Shown in pieces: positions 36,396 through 46,127 of a stretch of 64,000 bases of DNA. Both the position numbers and the translations under genes were made by a program. The first letter of the stretch is position 1; the number at the start of each line of letters is the position of its first letter. The notes under the pieces are model-generated. The model worked only from the letters and a program-made list of their open reading frames with translations. It ran no database searches and was not told the DNA's origin. The DNA comes from Vreelandella neptunia (GTDB taxonomy: Bacteria > Pseudomonadota > Gammaproteobacteria > Pseudomonadales > Halomonadaceae). The DNA is taken from positions 42,095-106,094 of the forward strand of contig NZ_JAKVTW010000017.1 in assembly GCF_022489065.1 (NCBI RefSeq), written 5' to 3'.

Positions 36396-36443
36396 TCAAG
36401 CCCTGTCTTAAGCTCTATCTCAAGCTCTGTCTCAAGCCCTATT
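36396..36443. repeat. Four 12-bp tandem repeats (TCAAGCYCTRTC)
   Basis: Four contiguous 12-mers of the form TCAAGCCCTGTC with minor changes, in the gap between the small HTH gene and the 3' end of chrA. No gene reads through it. Confidence 0.85.
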
Positions 36444-36490
36444 CCGAGATTACTTCACATCGTTCGTAATGGCCGTTTATGTGTCATTGC

Positions 36491-37684
36491 TCACGGCGCA
36501 ATCGCCACTCCCCCAAACGCTACAATAGCCACCACTATCCAAACGGGCAGCTTCCATACGGTTAATAGCAAGAAACCGGTGAGCGCCAGCGCAAACTCTT
36601 CTGCGCCAATGATCGCGCTGATCCATACCGGCTGATAAAGCGCTGCGCCTAAGATCCCCACGACAGCCGCATTGGCACCGCGCATTAGCGCCTGAGCGCT
36701 ACCCCACCGACGAAATTGGTTCCAAAACGGCAGCACGCCGACCAGCAGTAAGAACCCTGGGATAAAAATTGCCAGCAGTGCCAACAACGCCCCCACTACC
36801 CCGTTCATACCGGGCAGAAGCGCGCCCAGGTAAGCCGCAAACGTGAATAGCGGTCCTGGCACCGCCTGGGCAGCGCCATAGCCTGCTAAGAACTCATCGG
36901 GCGTTATCCAGCCTGACTGCACCACTTCGGCTTCTAACAGCGGCAGCACCACATGCCCGCCACCAAATACCAGCGCACCTGAGCGGTAAAATGCATCGAT
37001 CACGTTAAGCCAAACAGCACCGCCCGCCATCAGTGGCAGCAGAACTAGCAGCCCGCCGAATAGCCCCAACGCTATCATTCCTGCTCGGCGGGAAACCGGA
37101 AAATGCAGCGGTGCGGTTTCTCCTATGGCGGCACTATTCCGGCACAGCGCCAGCCCGACTAAACCACCCAATACAATCGCTGCAACCTGTCCCAGCGGGC
37201 CACTTACCAGCACCACTGTGAACACAGCGGCCAGGGCAATCCCAGCGCGGGTTTTATCCGGGCAGAGGTTACGCGCCATGCCCCATACGGCGTGGGCGAC
37301 GATCGCTACCGCAACCACTTTTAAGCCATGAATAATACCGCTGGCGATCGGGCCATCCAGCACCGCAGCACCCAGTGCGAACAACAGCAGAATAATTGCC
37401 GAAGGCAGCGTAAAAGCCAGCCACGCCATCGCCGCCCCCCACGGGCCAGCACGCAGTAAGCCAAGAGCAAAACCCACCTGGCTACTCGCAGGCCCCGGCA
37501 GAAACTGGCAAAGCGCGACCAAATCGGCGTAGGCATTTTCGCTTAGCCACTGCCGCCGCTCCACAAAAGCGGTGCGAAAATACCCCAAGTGCGCCACCGG
37601 GCCGCCAAAAGACGTTAAGCCCAACGCTAAGAATGCCCAAAACACCTCAGCTATGCGCTTTCGTGTCTGCGTTTCTTCCACCAT
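36491..37684 (-). CDS. chrA: Chromate transporter ChrA (long-chain, CHR family)
   Basis: A 397-residue membrane protein made of two homologous CHR halves (about 10-185 and 205-395). Each contains a FGGP or GGGH block: LGLTSFGGPVAHLGYFR near residue 25 and LVFGGGHVVLPLLEAEV in the second half. The FLPGPASSQVGFALG and GAAQAVPGPLFTFAAYLG pair supports the duplication. It should export chromate, though many homologues have not been tested. The ATG at 37684 is favoured over a GTG three codons upstream because AAAGG is properly spaced only for the ATG. Confidence 0.9.
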   Translation of the reverse strand: MVEETQTRKRIAEVFWAFLALGLTSFGGPVAHLGYFRTAFVERRQWLSENAYADLVALCQFLPGPASSQVGFALGLLRAGPWGAAMAWLAFTLPSAIILLLFALGAAVLDGPIASGIIHGLKVVAVAIVAHAVWGMARNLCPDKTRAGIALAAVFTVVLVSGPLGQVAAIVLGGLVGLALCRNSAAIGETAPLHFPVSRRAGMIALGLFGGLLVLLPLMAGGAVWLNVIDAFYRSGALVFGGGHVVLPLLEAEVVQSGWITPDEFLAGYGAAQAVPGPLFTFAAYLGALLPGMNGVVGALLALLAIFIPGFLLLVGVLPFWNQFRRWGSAQALMRGANAAVVGILGAALYQPVWISAIIGAEEFALALTGFLLLTVWKLPVWIVVAIVAFGGVAIAP

Positions 37685-37704
37685 TATTCTCACCTTTCAG
37701 CCAA

Positions 37705-37742
37705 TAAAAAAGCGCAAGGCTTATATGCTAAGCCTTGCGCTT
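37705..37742 (-). terminator. Terminator of ilvD
   Basis: On the minus strand a 14-bp stem (AAGCGCAAGGCTTA with its complement) runs into TTTTTTATTGG. It lies 30 nt after the ilvD stop. Confidence 0.9.
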
Positions 37743-37772
37743 GACGTCTTGATGACACCTGCGAATAAACCG

Positions 37773-39455
37773 TTACTCTTGGTCTGTTACCGCACCGGTG
37801 CTGGCCGAGCTCACGAGGCGCGCATACTTGGCTAGTACGCCGCGGGTATAGCGAGGCTCAGGCTGTTTCCACGCCGCGCGACGACGGATCATTTCGTCAT
37901 CGGATACATCCACGTCGATAGTATCTGCTTCCGCATCGATGGTGATGGTATCGCCATTTTCTACCAGCGCCAGCGGGCCACCGTCGAACGCTTCTGGCGA
38001 CACATGGCCGACTACGAAACCGTGGCTACCACCCGAGAAGCGACCATCGGTAATCAGCGCCACGTCGTTACCCAAACCGCGGCCCATAATCGCCGAGGTG
38101 GGCGTGAGCATTTCGCGCATGCCGGGGCCGCCTTTGGGGCCTTCGTAACGAATCACCACCACATCACCCGCGATGACCGTGCCATCGTTAATGCGCGCCT
38201 GGGCTTCTTCTTCCGAGCCAAACACTCGTGCAGAACCGGTAAAGCGTGTGCCCTCTTTACCGGTAATTTTCGCTACCGCGCCTTCCGGTGCCAGGTTGCC
38301 ATAGAGCATTCGCAGATGGCTTTCCGTTTTGATCGGATTGCCCAGCGGGGCAATGATCGGCGGCTCGGCGGGGTAAGGCGCCACTTCGGCCAGGTTCTCT
38401 TCCAGCGTTTTACCTGTCACGGTCAAGCAGTTGCCGTTAAGCAGGCCTGCGTCCAACAGCATTTTCATCAGCGGCTGAATGCCGCCAATCGCCACCAGCT
38501 CACTCATCATGTAATGGCCGCTGGGGCGCAAATCGGCGAGTACCGGCACGCGTTTACCAATCTCGGTAAAGTCCGCCAGGGTCAGTTCCACACCAATGGT
38601 GCGCGCCATCCCAATCAAGTGCAGCACTGCGTTGGTAGAGCCACCCAGTGCGATGGTGACCGTAATGGCGTTCTCGAACGCCTCGCGAGTCATGATATCG
38701 GAAGGTTTGATATCGTTCGCCAGCAGCGCCAGCACGGCTTCGCCGGCGGCTTTGCAGTCGTCGCGTTTCTCTTGCGAGATAGCATTCTGCGCCGAGCTAC
38801 CCGGCAGGCTCATGCCTAAGGCTTCAATCGCCGACGCCATGGTGTTAGCGGTATACATACCGCCACAAGAACCGGGGCCAGGGATCGCCGTTTCTTCGAT
38901 GTTTTTAAGCTCGATCAGGTCGATATCACCGCGGGAGTGGGCGCCCATGGCCTCAAAGACCGAGACGATATCGGTATGCCCTTTGCCGGGCATAATGGTG
39001 CCGCCGTAGACAAACACGCTGGGGCGGTTCAAACGCGCCAAGCCCATTAAGCAGCCTGGCATGTTTTTATCGCAGCCACCGATCGCCACCAAACCATCGA
39101 AGCCTTCACAGCCCGCTACGGTTTCGATCGAGTCGGCAATCACCTCCCGTGATACCAGCGAATACTTCATCCCCTCAGTGCCGTTAGCAATACCATCGGA
39201 AATCGTGATGGTATTGAAAATCACACCTTTACCACCGCCAGCATCGGCGCCATCGCGGGCAAACTCGGCCAGCTCATTAATATGGCTATTGCACGGCGTC
39301 ACCATGCTCCAGGTAGAAGCAATGCCCACCTGAGGCTTCTTGAAATCGGCATCCGTAAAGCCCACCGCGCGCAGCATGGCACGGCTAGCGGCTTTACCAG
39401 GGCCATCAACCACAGGCGCAGAGTGGCGGCGGGAGTTTTGCGATGAATCGGACAT
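37773..39455 (-). CDS. ilvD: Dihydroxy-acid dehydratase
   Basis: A 560-residue Fe-S dehydratase of valine, isoleucine and pantothenate synthesis that converts 2,3-dihydroxy-3-methyl acids to 2-oxo acids. Cluster cysteines are visible in [10 protein letters not shown] and [14 protein letters not shown], and PCNSH near residue 55 supplies the third. The length matches the shorter IlvD type rather than the 616-residue E. coli enzyme. It is a single gene with its own terminator; ilvA and ilvC are not nearby. Confidence 0.95.
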   Translation of the reverse strand: MSDSSQNSRRHSAPVVDGPGKAASRAMLRAVGFTDADFKKPQVGIASTWSMVTPCNSHINELAEFARDGADAGGGKGVIFNTITISDGIANGTEGMKYSLVSREVIADSIETVAGCEGFDGLVAIGGCDKNMPGCLMGLARLNRPSVFVYGGTIMPGKGHTDIVSVFEAMGAHSRGDIDLIELKNIEETAIPGPGSCGGMYTANTMASAIEALGMSLPGSSAQNAISQEKRDDCKAAGEAVLALLANDIKPSDIMTREAFENAITVTIALGGSTNAVLHLIGMARTIGVELTLADFTEIGKRVPVLADLRPSGHYMMSELVAIGGIQPLMKMLLDAGLLNGNCLTVTGKTLEENLAEVAPYPAEPPIIAPLGNPIKTESHLRMLYGNLAPEGAVAKITGKEGTRFTGSARVFGSEEEAQARINDGTVIAGDVVVIRYEGPKGGPGMREMLTPTSAIMGRGLGNDVALITDGRFSGGSHGFVVGHVSPEAFDGGPLALVENGDTITIDAEADTIDVDVSDDEMIRRRAAWKQPEPRYTRGVLAKYARLVSSASTGAVTDQE

Positions 39456-39592
39456 TAGAAATCTCTCTTAGCGTTGTTCACGGTATCCGCATAGCTTGGC
39501 GATATAATCATAATCTCGCAAGATGATTAACGCTTGGCATCATAGAGTTACCCCACCGCTTCTTTTTCTTTTGACTATTTAATCTTAACAAG

Positions 39593-39634
39593 GTGTCAAC
39601 CAAAGTTGACACTCACTGAGCTGCCAAATAGAGT
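39593..39634 (+). promoter_or_regulatory. Promoter with overlapping palindromic operator for the HigA-like gene
   Basis: A perfect -35 (TTGACA at 39606-39611), a 17-bp spacer and TAGAGT at 39629-39634 as -10. The -35 forms part of an 8-bp inverted repeat, GTGTCAAC-N4-GTTGACAC (39593-39612). That is a natural site for autorepression by the antitoxin-like protein encoded 32 nt downstream. Confidence 0.65.
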
Positions 39635-39665
39635 TATCAAATGATCTAATAGAAGGGTTAACCCC

Positions 39666-39980
39666 ATGACCGTTCCTACTGTCAAATTCAGCCACTACGA
39701 TACTGCTGATTATCTTCAAACTGAGGAAGATATTGCGGCCTATCTTGATGCAGTGATGGAGGAAAATGACCCTGCTCTTCTTGCCGCCGCACTTGGTGAT
39801 ATCGCCCGTGCCCGCAACATGAGCCAACTCGCCAAAGACGTAGGCATGAGCCGTGAAGGTCTCTATAAAGCCCTGTCCGGGGAAGGCAATCCAGCATTTT
39901 CGACCATCAGCAAGGTCGCTAACTCCTTGGGAATGCGCCTATCTATTAAACCGCTATCGCGGCCAGAAGCGGGCAGCTAG
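39666..39980 (+). CDS. HigA-like antitoxin (HI1420-family addiction module antidote), apparently orphan
   Basis: A 104-residue XRE-type protein matching the addiction-module antidote family typified by HI1420. The N-terminal segment EDIAAYLDAVMEENDPALLAAALGDIARARNMSQLAKDVGMSREGLYKALSG leads into the helix-turn-helix at about 55-75, and the tail LGMRLSIKPL is typical. Such antitoxins are normally preceded by a HigB/RelE-like toxin gene. The 210 bases upstream contain only a promoter and operator, and no toxin lies downstream. Either the toxin has been lost or this works as a stand-alone regulator. Confidence 0.85.
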   Translation: MTVPTVKFSHYDTADYLQTEEDIAAYLDAVMEENDPALLAAALGDIARARNMSQLAKDVGMSREGLYKALSGEGNPAFSTISKVANSLGMRLSIKPLSRPEAGS

Positions 39981-40073
39981 GACGGCCTAGCGAGCATCGC
40001 GGAAAACGATCAACTTATGATACCTAGCTCTACAACATGACCTCTGGCTCAAAAGAGGATCAAAATAAAACAA

Positions 40074-40592
40074 TTACTGCCAGGAGCTCGCGTTGTGAGG
40101 CAAATCGCCTTTCGGATCATAAACCTCTAGGCTATCGCTTTCTGTTAACGTCTCGGTATAGACAACGAGATTAGTACCTGAAGTATGTGCCAAAGAAGGA
40201 AAAAGTATCCCCTTGGCACCCTGTTCCAACGCCATATCCCCTAATAGCCAGCTAGGCGGCTCAATGCGCTGATTAAACCAATACTTACGCCAGTCACAGT
40301 TAAGCTCTTGCCACAGGCTATCCCATTTCGAGTGATAGCCTGCTCGAAAATCGACAATATGAGTCACACTAACCGAATAGCTAACAATCAGCCCAGGTGG
40401 CATCAATGCAGAAAGCTGCTTGTACTCCGCTAACGCTGTTTGCTCCTCGAGAGAAAGATATAAAGCATCCACACCAGCTCGGTTCAGCCGCCCACCATGC
40501 TCTCTAGCACCAGCCCCACTGGTAGGCGAAAATGCCCAGCGTGGAACATGTACACGGTATGCCTGAGTTTTCAGCTCCGGCAGTACTATCAT
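40074..40592 (-). CDS. RES-domain toxin
   Basis: A 172-residue RES-family protein. The family core is visible: YRVHVPRWAFSPTSGAGAREHGGRLNRAG near residues 12-40, with the conserved Arg, then YLSLEEQTALAEY at about 45-57 with the conserved Glu, and LLGDMALEQGAKGILFPSLA. RES toxins such as MbcT or ParT degrade NAD+ or ADP-ribosylate targets. The ATG overlaps the stop of the antitoxin gene by 4 bp, so the two are translationally coupled. Confidence 0.88.
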   Translation of the reverse strand: MIVLPELKTQAYRVHVPRWAFSPTSGAGAREHGGRLNRAGVDALYLSLEEQTALAEYKQLSALMPPGLIVSYSVSVTHIVDFRAGYHSKWDSLWQELNCDWRKYWFNQRIEPPSWLLGDMALEQGAKGILFPSLAHTSGTNLVVYTETLTESDSLEVYDPKGDLPHNASSWQ

Positions 40593-41020
40593 CCCACGAC
40601 ACCTGCTTGCAGCGCCTGAACATAGCGCAGAAGATCATCTGCGCGACCTTCACTGACTAGCTGCTCGGGTGTTTTATAGTCAAATGCGCTAAGCGGCTCG
40701 TTGCGAAACCAAAACAGAGCATCATGGAAATCACCATTAATATCCGCCGCTGCACCGAGCACCCGTAGTGCATCACGCAGATAACGTTGAAGTTTTTCCG
40801 CCCCTTGGGCACGTGAGATCGTCGTACGATGAACATGCGCTTGGCTGGCCAGCGTTTGGATATCGATGCTCAATGCACTGGCAAATAACTTCGGGTTAAT
40901 CAACGGGTGGCGCTCTTGTCGAGCAACACCCTTTAAGTCAGCCAAAAACCGCTCGAACGAATCAGGTACCAGATACCGGTTAGGCTCATTCAATGACTCT
41001 TTTACATTGCCCACTGCCAT
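40589..41020 (-). CDS. Xre/MbcA/ParS-family antitoxin of the RES toxin
   Basis: A 143-residue antitoxin. The N-terminal half (about 40-75) has a DNA-binding region (TLASQAHVHRTTISRAQG), and the C-terminal domain NEPLSAFDYKTPEQLVSEGRADDLLRYVQAL is the conserved toxin-binding part. It precedes the RES toxin and overlaps it by 4 bp, the standard order for this type II system. The start at 41020 is set by AGGAGG. Repeated GTATA sequences in the upstream 60 bases may form its operator. Confidence 0.88.
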   Translation of the reverse strand: MAVGNVKESLNEPNRYLVPDSFERFLADLKGVARQERHPLINPKLFASALSIDIQTLASQAHVHRTTISRAQGAEKLQRYLRDALRVLGAAADINGDFHDALFWFRNEPLSAFDYKTPEQLVSEGRADDLLRYVQALQAGVVG

Positions 41021-41198
41021 TGGCAACCTCCTGCTACGCTTATACAGCCGATATACAACCTATATGCATCATATTTTCATCATAGCAGCTATAAAACTGG
41101 ACGCTAGGGTTTCAAGCTTAAGAACTAAACTTATGGCACCATACACTTAGCCGCTGTGCCCTGGCCGTGAAGGAAACATCCATTAAGGAACCTCGTGC

Positions 41199-44100
41199 AT
41201 GTCTGCAAACTCGCTGCTCTCACAAACGCCGTTAACGCCGGGCTTTATGGTCGTGCACGCCAATCGCCTGGAAGACCTGCGCGGCTTGGCGGTGGAGTGG
41301 ATGCGCCTACACCCGCTCTCGCCGCTGGAAAACGAGACCATTCTGGTGCAGAGCAACGGCATTGGGCAGTGGCTAAAGCTAGCGCTGGCGGAAGACCCGG
41401 CCCAGGGCGGTGCGGGCATAGCCGCGGCATTGAACGTCACGCTGCCCGCACGTTTTCTATGGCAGGCCTACCGCACGGTGTTGACGCACTTAACCCACGA
41501 CGAGCACGCGGTACCGGAAACGTCGCCGTTTGATAAGTCGCGGTTGATATGGCGCCTTCTGCGCCTGCTGCCCAGTCTTGCCGAGCAGGAAGCCTTCGCA
41601 CCTTTGGCGCGCTTTTTAGAGGTCGATCGCGACCAGCGCAAACACTACCAACTGGCCGAGCGGCTGGCGGATCTGTTCGATCAATACCAGGTGTATCGCG
41701 CCGACTGGCTGGACGCCTGGGCCAAAGGTAACGACGTGCTGATCACCGCCCGTGGCGAAACTCGCCCGCTGGAAGAGCACCAACTGTGGCAGCCAGCATT
41801 ATGGCGCGCGCTGCGCGACGATGTGGCGATGACGCAAGGCGACGTAGGCCTTAACAGCAGCCGAGCCCAGGTACACAGCCGCTTTCTGGAAGCCGCCGAA
41901 CAGCTTGAAGGCCAAGCGTGCCCGAACGGATTGCCCCGGCGATTGATCATTTTCGGCATCTCGTCACTGCCGCAACAAACCCTGGAAGCCCTGGCGGCGC
42001 TGTCGCGCTGCTGCCAGATCGTGCTCTGCGTGCACAACCCCTGCCAGTACTACTGGGCGGATATCATCGAACACAAAGACCTGCTCCGTGCCAGCCGCTA
42101 CCGCCAGCGACGCAAGGCAGGCATGCCCGACGCCCTGGACGTACTCGGCACCGGTGATGCCGACGACGCCCTGCACCTGCACGCACAGCCACTGCTGGCC
42201 GCCTGGGGCAAGCAGGGGCGCGACTACCTGCGCCTGCTCGATGAACACGACGACTCCGGCAACTACCAAACGCTATTCGAGCAGCAGGCGCTGCGCATCG
42301 ACATGTTCGAGCCCTTCAGCGGCAAGGAGCGTAATTGCTTGCTCAGCCAACTGCAGGACGATATTCGCGAACTGCGCCCGGTAGCAGAAACCCAAACTCA
42401 CTGGCCCGCGCTCGATCCCGCCAGCGATGACTCCATCGTGTTCCATATCGCCCACGGCCCCCAGCGGGAAGTGGAGATTCTTCACGACCAGCTGCTGGCA
42501 GCCTTCAGCGCCGACCCGGATCTGCGCCCGCGGGATATTATCGTCATGGTGCCGGATATCGACCGCTACGCGCCGCACATTGAAGCCGTGTTCGGTCAGT
42601 ACCGCTCCGCTTACGGTGGCTATAACGCGAACGCTAGACCCGACGACCCGCGTTACATTCCCTACACCCTTTCAGATCAGGCCAGCCGCCACCGCCTGCC
42701 GATGATGATTGCGCTGGAAAGACTGCTGCGCCTGCCGGAACTGCGCCTTTCGGTAAGCGACCTGCTGGATCTGCTTGAAGTGCCCGCGCTGCGCGCGCGC
42801 TTTGGCATCGATGAATATGACCTGCCCACCCTGAGCCGCTGGATCGAGGGCGCGGGCATCCGCTGGGGGCTTAATGCCGAACAGCGCACTCGGCTGGATC
42901 TACCTGAAGGATTGACCCAAAACACCTGGGCCTTTGGCCTGCGCCGCCTGCTGCTGGGCTACACCGTTGGCAGTGCTGACGCCTGGCAAGGCATAGAGCC
43001 GTTTGATGATATTGGTGGACTGGAAGCGTCACTGGCAGGCCCGCTGGCGAACCTGCTGGAAAAGCTGGAAAGCACCTGGGAAACCTTCTGCCAGTCCACT
43101 GACGCCGCCACCTGGGTGGCGCGACTGCGCGAGCTATTAGAAACCTACTTCCTCACCGACGATGCCCAAGAGAGCGTCATGCTCACCAAGCTGGAGACCG
43201 CTCTCCAGCAGTTGCTCGACAGCACCGAAGAGGCCGCGCTCTTTGACCCAATGCCGCTTTCCATGGTGCGCGAGCACTGGCTGGGGCAGATCGACGAGCA
43301 CAGCCTTTCCCAGCGGTTTCTTGCTGGGGCGGTCAACTTCGCCACGCTAATGCCGATGCGCGCTATTCCTTTCAAGCGCGTGTGCTTGCTGGGCATGAAC
43401 GACGGCGAGTACCCGCGCTCACAGCCGCCGCTGGATTTTGACCTGATGGGCAGCGACTACCGCCCCGGCGACCGCTCCCGCCGCGAAGACGACCGCTACC
43501 TGTTTCTGGAAGCGCTGCTCTCCGCCCGCCAGCAGCTCTACATTAGCTGGGTGGGCCGCAGCCAGATCGACAACAACCCCATGCCCCCCTCAGTGCTGGT
43601 CGGCCAACTGCGCGACCACCTGGCAGCAGGCTGGCACACGCAGAACGGCGAGCCACTGCTGGAAGGCCTGACCACCGAGCACCCGCTGCAGCCGTTTAGT
43701 CGCCGCTACTTCTCAGGCCAAGATAACGACTCCCCCGCCCAATCACGGCTATTTACATACGCCCACGAGTGGCACGCACTGCATGCCCCAAGCGGCGAAA
43801 GCTCCCAAACGGCAGAAACGCCGAAACTCGCGCCAGACAGTGAGCAGCAAGGCACGCTCACCCTGGCCCAACTGGGCAGCTTTTTACGCGAACCGGCCAA
43901 GGCATTTTTCAATACCCGCCTGGGCGTTTACTTCGAGCAGGAAGAACTCACCCAGCTGGATGTTGAGCCCTTCACGTTAGATGGGCTGCAGAACTGGCAG
44001 TTGCAGGATCAGCTAATCGCCGCCCAGCGCCAAGCCGTGGATAACGGCCAGCCGAGAATCGAAGCACTACATGCGGCACTGGAACGTTTTAAAGGCCAAG

Positions 44101-44834
44101 GTGTACTGGCCGTGGGCGCCTTTGGCGAGCGGATGCGCGAAGCGCTAGCCGAGCCGATGGAGGCGCTGTTTGACGCTTACGAAGAAGCACTGCAAGAGTG
44201 GCCCCACGTGGTTGCAGCGCCCCAGGCAGTGCATGTTGTGGAAAGAGCTGAAGGAGCCGAAGGAGTTGAAGGGAAGGTGACGCTGGAAGATTGGCTGGGG
44301 GAGCTCCGCCAAGATGATGCAGGCAACCGCTGCCGCCTATTACTACTCAGCAGCAGCTTGGTCAGCCAAGGGAGGGGCCGTGGTCAGTACCGCTGGCATC
44401 ACTTGCTACGCCCCTGGGTAGCGCACTTAGCGGGCAATATTGAGCGGCCGATGACCACCCAGCTACTCTCAAAAGCGGGCCATGTACGGCTAGAACCGTT
44501 AGAGGCCGAGAATGCCCGTTACCAGCTAGCCGCCCTGCTCAGCGCTTGGAGCGATGGCATGCAAGCCCCGCTACCGCTGGCTCCCCAAGCCGCTTTCGCA
44601 TGGCTGGCTAAGCTGGGCACTCCAGACTCTGAGACCGACAGCGACGCCTACGCTGCCGCCGAAACCGCCTACCAAGGTGGCAGCTTCCAAACCGGCGAAG
44701 TCGCACAAAGCGCTTACCTTTCCCACCAGTGGCCCAGTTTTGAGCGGCTGTTTAACGAGCGCGCCTTGGGCCACAGTTTCGCCTCCCTTAGCGACGCGCT
44801 TTACGCGCCGCTACACCGTGCGGTCAAAGGCTAG
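41199..44834 (+). CDS. recC: Exodeoxyribonuclease V gamma subunit
   Basis: A 1211-residue RecC (E. coli 1122), the subunit that splits DNA strands and recognises Chi in the RecBCD helicase-nuclease. The N-terminal block FMVVHANRLEDLRGLAVEWM and the central MRAIPFKRVCLLGMNDGEYPR are clear family marks. RecC has helicase-like folds without catalytic motifs, so none are expected. AAGGAA precedes the start. It is separated from recB by pncB on the other strand and two small genes, and its 3' end overlaps pncB tail-to-tail by 4 bp. Confidence 0.94.
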   Translation: MSANSLLSQTPLTPGFMVVHANRLEDLRGLAVEWMRLHPLSPLENETILVQSNGIGQWLKLALAEDPAQGGAGIAAALNVTLPARFLWQAYRTVLTHLTHDEHAVPETSPFDKSRLIWRLLRLLPSLAEQEAFAPLARFLEVDRDQRKHYQLAERLADLFDQYQVYRADWLDAWAKGNDVLITARGETRPLEEHQLWQPALWRALRDDVAMTQGDVGLNSSRAQVHSRFLEAAEQLEGQACPNGLPRRLIIFGISSLPQQTLEALAALSRCCQIVLCVHNPCQYYWADIIEHKDLLRASRYRQRRKAGMPDALDVLGTGDADDALHLHAQPLLAAWGKQGRDYLRLLDEHDDSGNYQTLFEQQALRIDMFEPFSGKERNCLLSQLQDDIRELRPVAETQTHWPALDPASDDSIVFHIAHGPQREVEILHDQLLAAFSADPDLRPRDIIVMVPDIDRYAPHIEAVFGQYRSAYGGYNANARPDDPRYIPYTLSDQASRHRLPMMIALERLLRLPELRLSVSDLLDLLEVPALRARFGIDEYDLPTLSRWIEGAGIRWGLNAEQRTRLDLPEGLTQNTWAFGLRRLLLGYTVGSADAWQGIEPFDDIGGLEASLAGPLANLLEKLESTWETFCQSTDAATWVARLRELLETYFLTDDAQESVMLTKLETALQQLLDSTEEAALFDPMPLSMVREHWLGQIDEHSLSQRFLAGAVNFATLMPMRAIPFKRVCLLGMNDGEYPRSQPPLDFDLMGSDYRPGDRSRREDDRYLFLEALLSARQQLYISWVGRSQIDNNPMPPSVLVGQLRDHLAAGWHTQNGEPLLEGLTTEHPLQPFSRRYFSGQDNDSPAQSRLFTYAHEWHALHAPSGESSQTAETPKLAPDSEQQGTLTLAQLGSFLREPAKAFFNTRLGVYFEQEELTQLDVEPFTLDGLQNWQLQDQLIAAQRQAVDNGQPRIEALHAALERFKGQGVLAVGAFGERMREALAEPMEALFDAYEEALQEWPHVVAAPQAVHVVERAEGAEGVEGKVTLEDWLGELRQDDAGNRCRLLLLSSSLVSQGRGRGQYRWHHLLRPWVAHLAGNIERPMTTQLLSKAGHVRLEPLEAENARYQLAALLSAWSDGMQAPLPLAPQAAFAWLAKLGTPDSETDSDAYAAAETAYQGGSFQTGEVAQSAYLSHQWPSFERLFNERALGHSFASLSDALYAPLHRAVKG

Positions 44835-46009
44835 CTCTTACGGCCGACCGCCAGCACCCGCTTGGCTAGCGAAATCATTTCCGGGTCGCCGGTGTGCTTA
44901 TCCGGCACATCGGAGAGCTTGATCACCGGCAGCCACTGCTGCCCTTCCGGGCGCGCCTCGACCATTTTAATCACCATGTTCATCGGCTCAACGCCGACAT
45001 CGTTGGTGAAATTGGTGCCAATACCAAACGCCATCCCGATACGATCCTGACAAAAAGCGTGAATACGCTCGACTTTCTCGGGCGTCAACGCATCAGAAAA
45101 GATAATCGTCTTGCTCAGCGGATTAATACCCAGGCGCTCGTAATGCGCCATGGTTTGAGAGGCAAAGTCGATAGGGTCGCCGCTATCATGGCGCACGCCA
45201 TCAAAGAGCTTGGCGAACTTCTTATCGAAGCTGTCGAAAAAGGCCCGCGAGGTAAAGGTGTCGGTTAACGCGATACCGAGATCACCCCGATAGACATCCA
45301 CCCAGTGCTCAAGCGCCAGGCTGTTGGCCATTTTGAAACCGAAGCGGGCACCGTGGAACATAAACCACTCATGGGCATGAGTGCCGATCGGTTTAACCCC
45401 GTGGCGCATGGCCAGCAGCACATTGCTGGTGCCACTGAACGCCTCGCCACCATGATGGCAAAGGGCGCCGACCACGCGATCGTGAACATCAAAGGAGAAG
45501 CGCCTGCGGGTACCGAACTCAGCAATCTTCAGCCCTAACCGGCGATAGAGTTCGATCTTTTCCTGAGCGCGCTGCTCAATGAGCGCATCAGCCTCATGGG
45601 TAACGCTCACCCCACGCAGCCGATACCAAAGCTCGCTAATCAACGCCATCAGCGGCACTTCCCACAGAATGGTGCGATACCACGGCCCCTCGATAATCAC
45701 CGACAGGTCACTCCCCTGCTGCTCGATAATCACTTCGGCAGGGTCGTAATGAAACCCCGCCAGAAAATCGAGATAGGTGGGGTCGAGATAGGGGCAGGTT
45801 AATTCGAGGTAGCGCTTTTCCTCCTCGTTCAAGCGAAGCGTGGCCATCTTATCGACTTCGGCGCGAAGCTCAGCACCGAAGCCCTCAGGAAAATCGTGCT
45901 CGCCACGATTGATGAACGCGTAGCGCGCCTGGGCATAGGGAAAGCGTTTAATCACGGCGTTTTGCATCGTGATTTTATAGAAGTCATTATCCAGCAGCGA
46001 TGTCAGCAT
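44831..46009 (-). CDS. pncB: Nicotinate phosphoribosyltransferase
   Basis: A 392-residue NAD-salvage enzyme (E. coli PncB 400) that joins nicotinate and PRPP at the cost of ATP. Recognised from LTSLLDNDFYKITMQNAV at the N-terminus, the GTHAHEWFMFHGA block, which in the family holds the active-site histidine region, and RHDSGDPIDFASQ. It is transcribed against recC and recB and sits between them. It has its own start region upstream at 46010-46060. Confidence 0.94.
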   Translation of the reverse strand: MLTSLLDNDFYKITMQNAVIKRFPYAQARYAFINRGEHDFPEGFGAELRAEVDKMATLRLNEEEKRYLELTCPYLDPTYLDFLAGFHYDPAEVIIEQQGSDLSVIIEGPWYRTILWEVPLMALISELWYRLRGVSVTHEADALIEQRAQEKIELYRRLGLKIAEFGTRRRFSFDVHDRVVGALCHHGGEAFSGTSNVLLAMRHGVKPIGTHAHEWFMFHGARFGFKMANSLALEHWVDVYRGDLGIALTDTFTSRAFFDSFDKKFAKLFDGVRHDSGDPIDFASQTMAHYERLGINPLSKTIIFSDALTPEKVERIHAFCQDRIGMAFGIGTNFTNDVGVEPMNMVIKMVEARPEGQQWLPVIKLSDVPDKHTGDPEMISLAKRVLAVGRKS

Positions 46010-46127
46010 GAGATCCCATCGTTAGAGTGAACCGAAGCCGCCGGTAGCGTAAACTTATTGCACCAAGAGTGGCTCAGCGACAAGATTATCAGGTGACGGG
46101 ATTCTCATACAGTTTAGGAGCGGTCTT

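Noticed and set aside
44220..44290. Short GAAGGAG-rich repeats inside recC
   Set aside because: They encode an acidic linker (EGAEGVEG) and are too short and irregular to call a repeat element.
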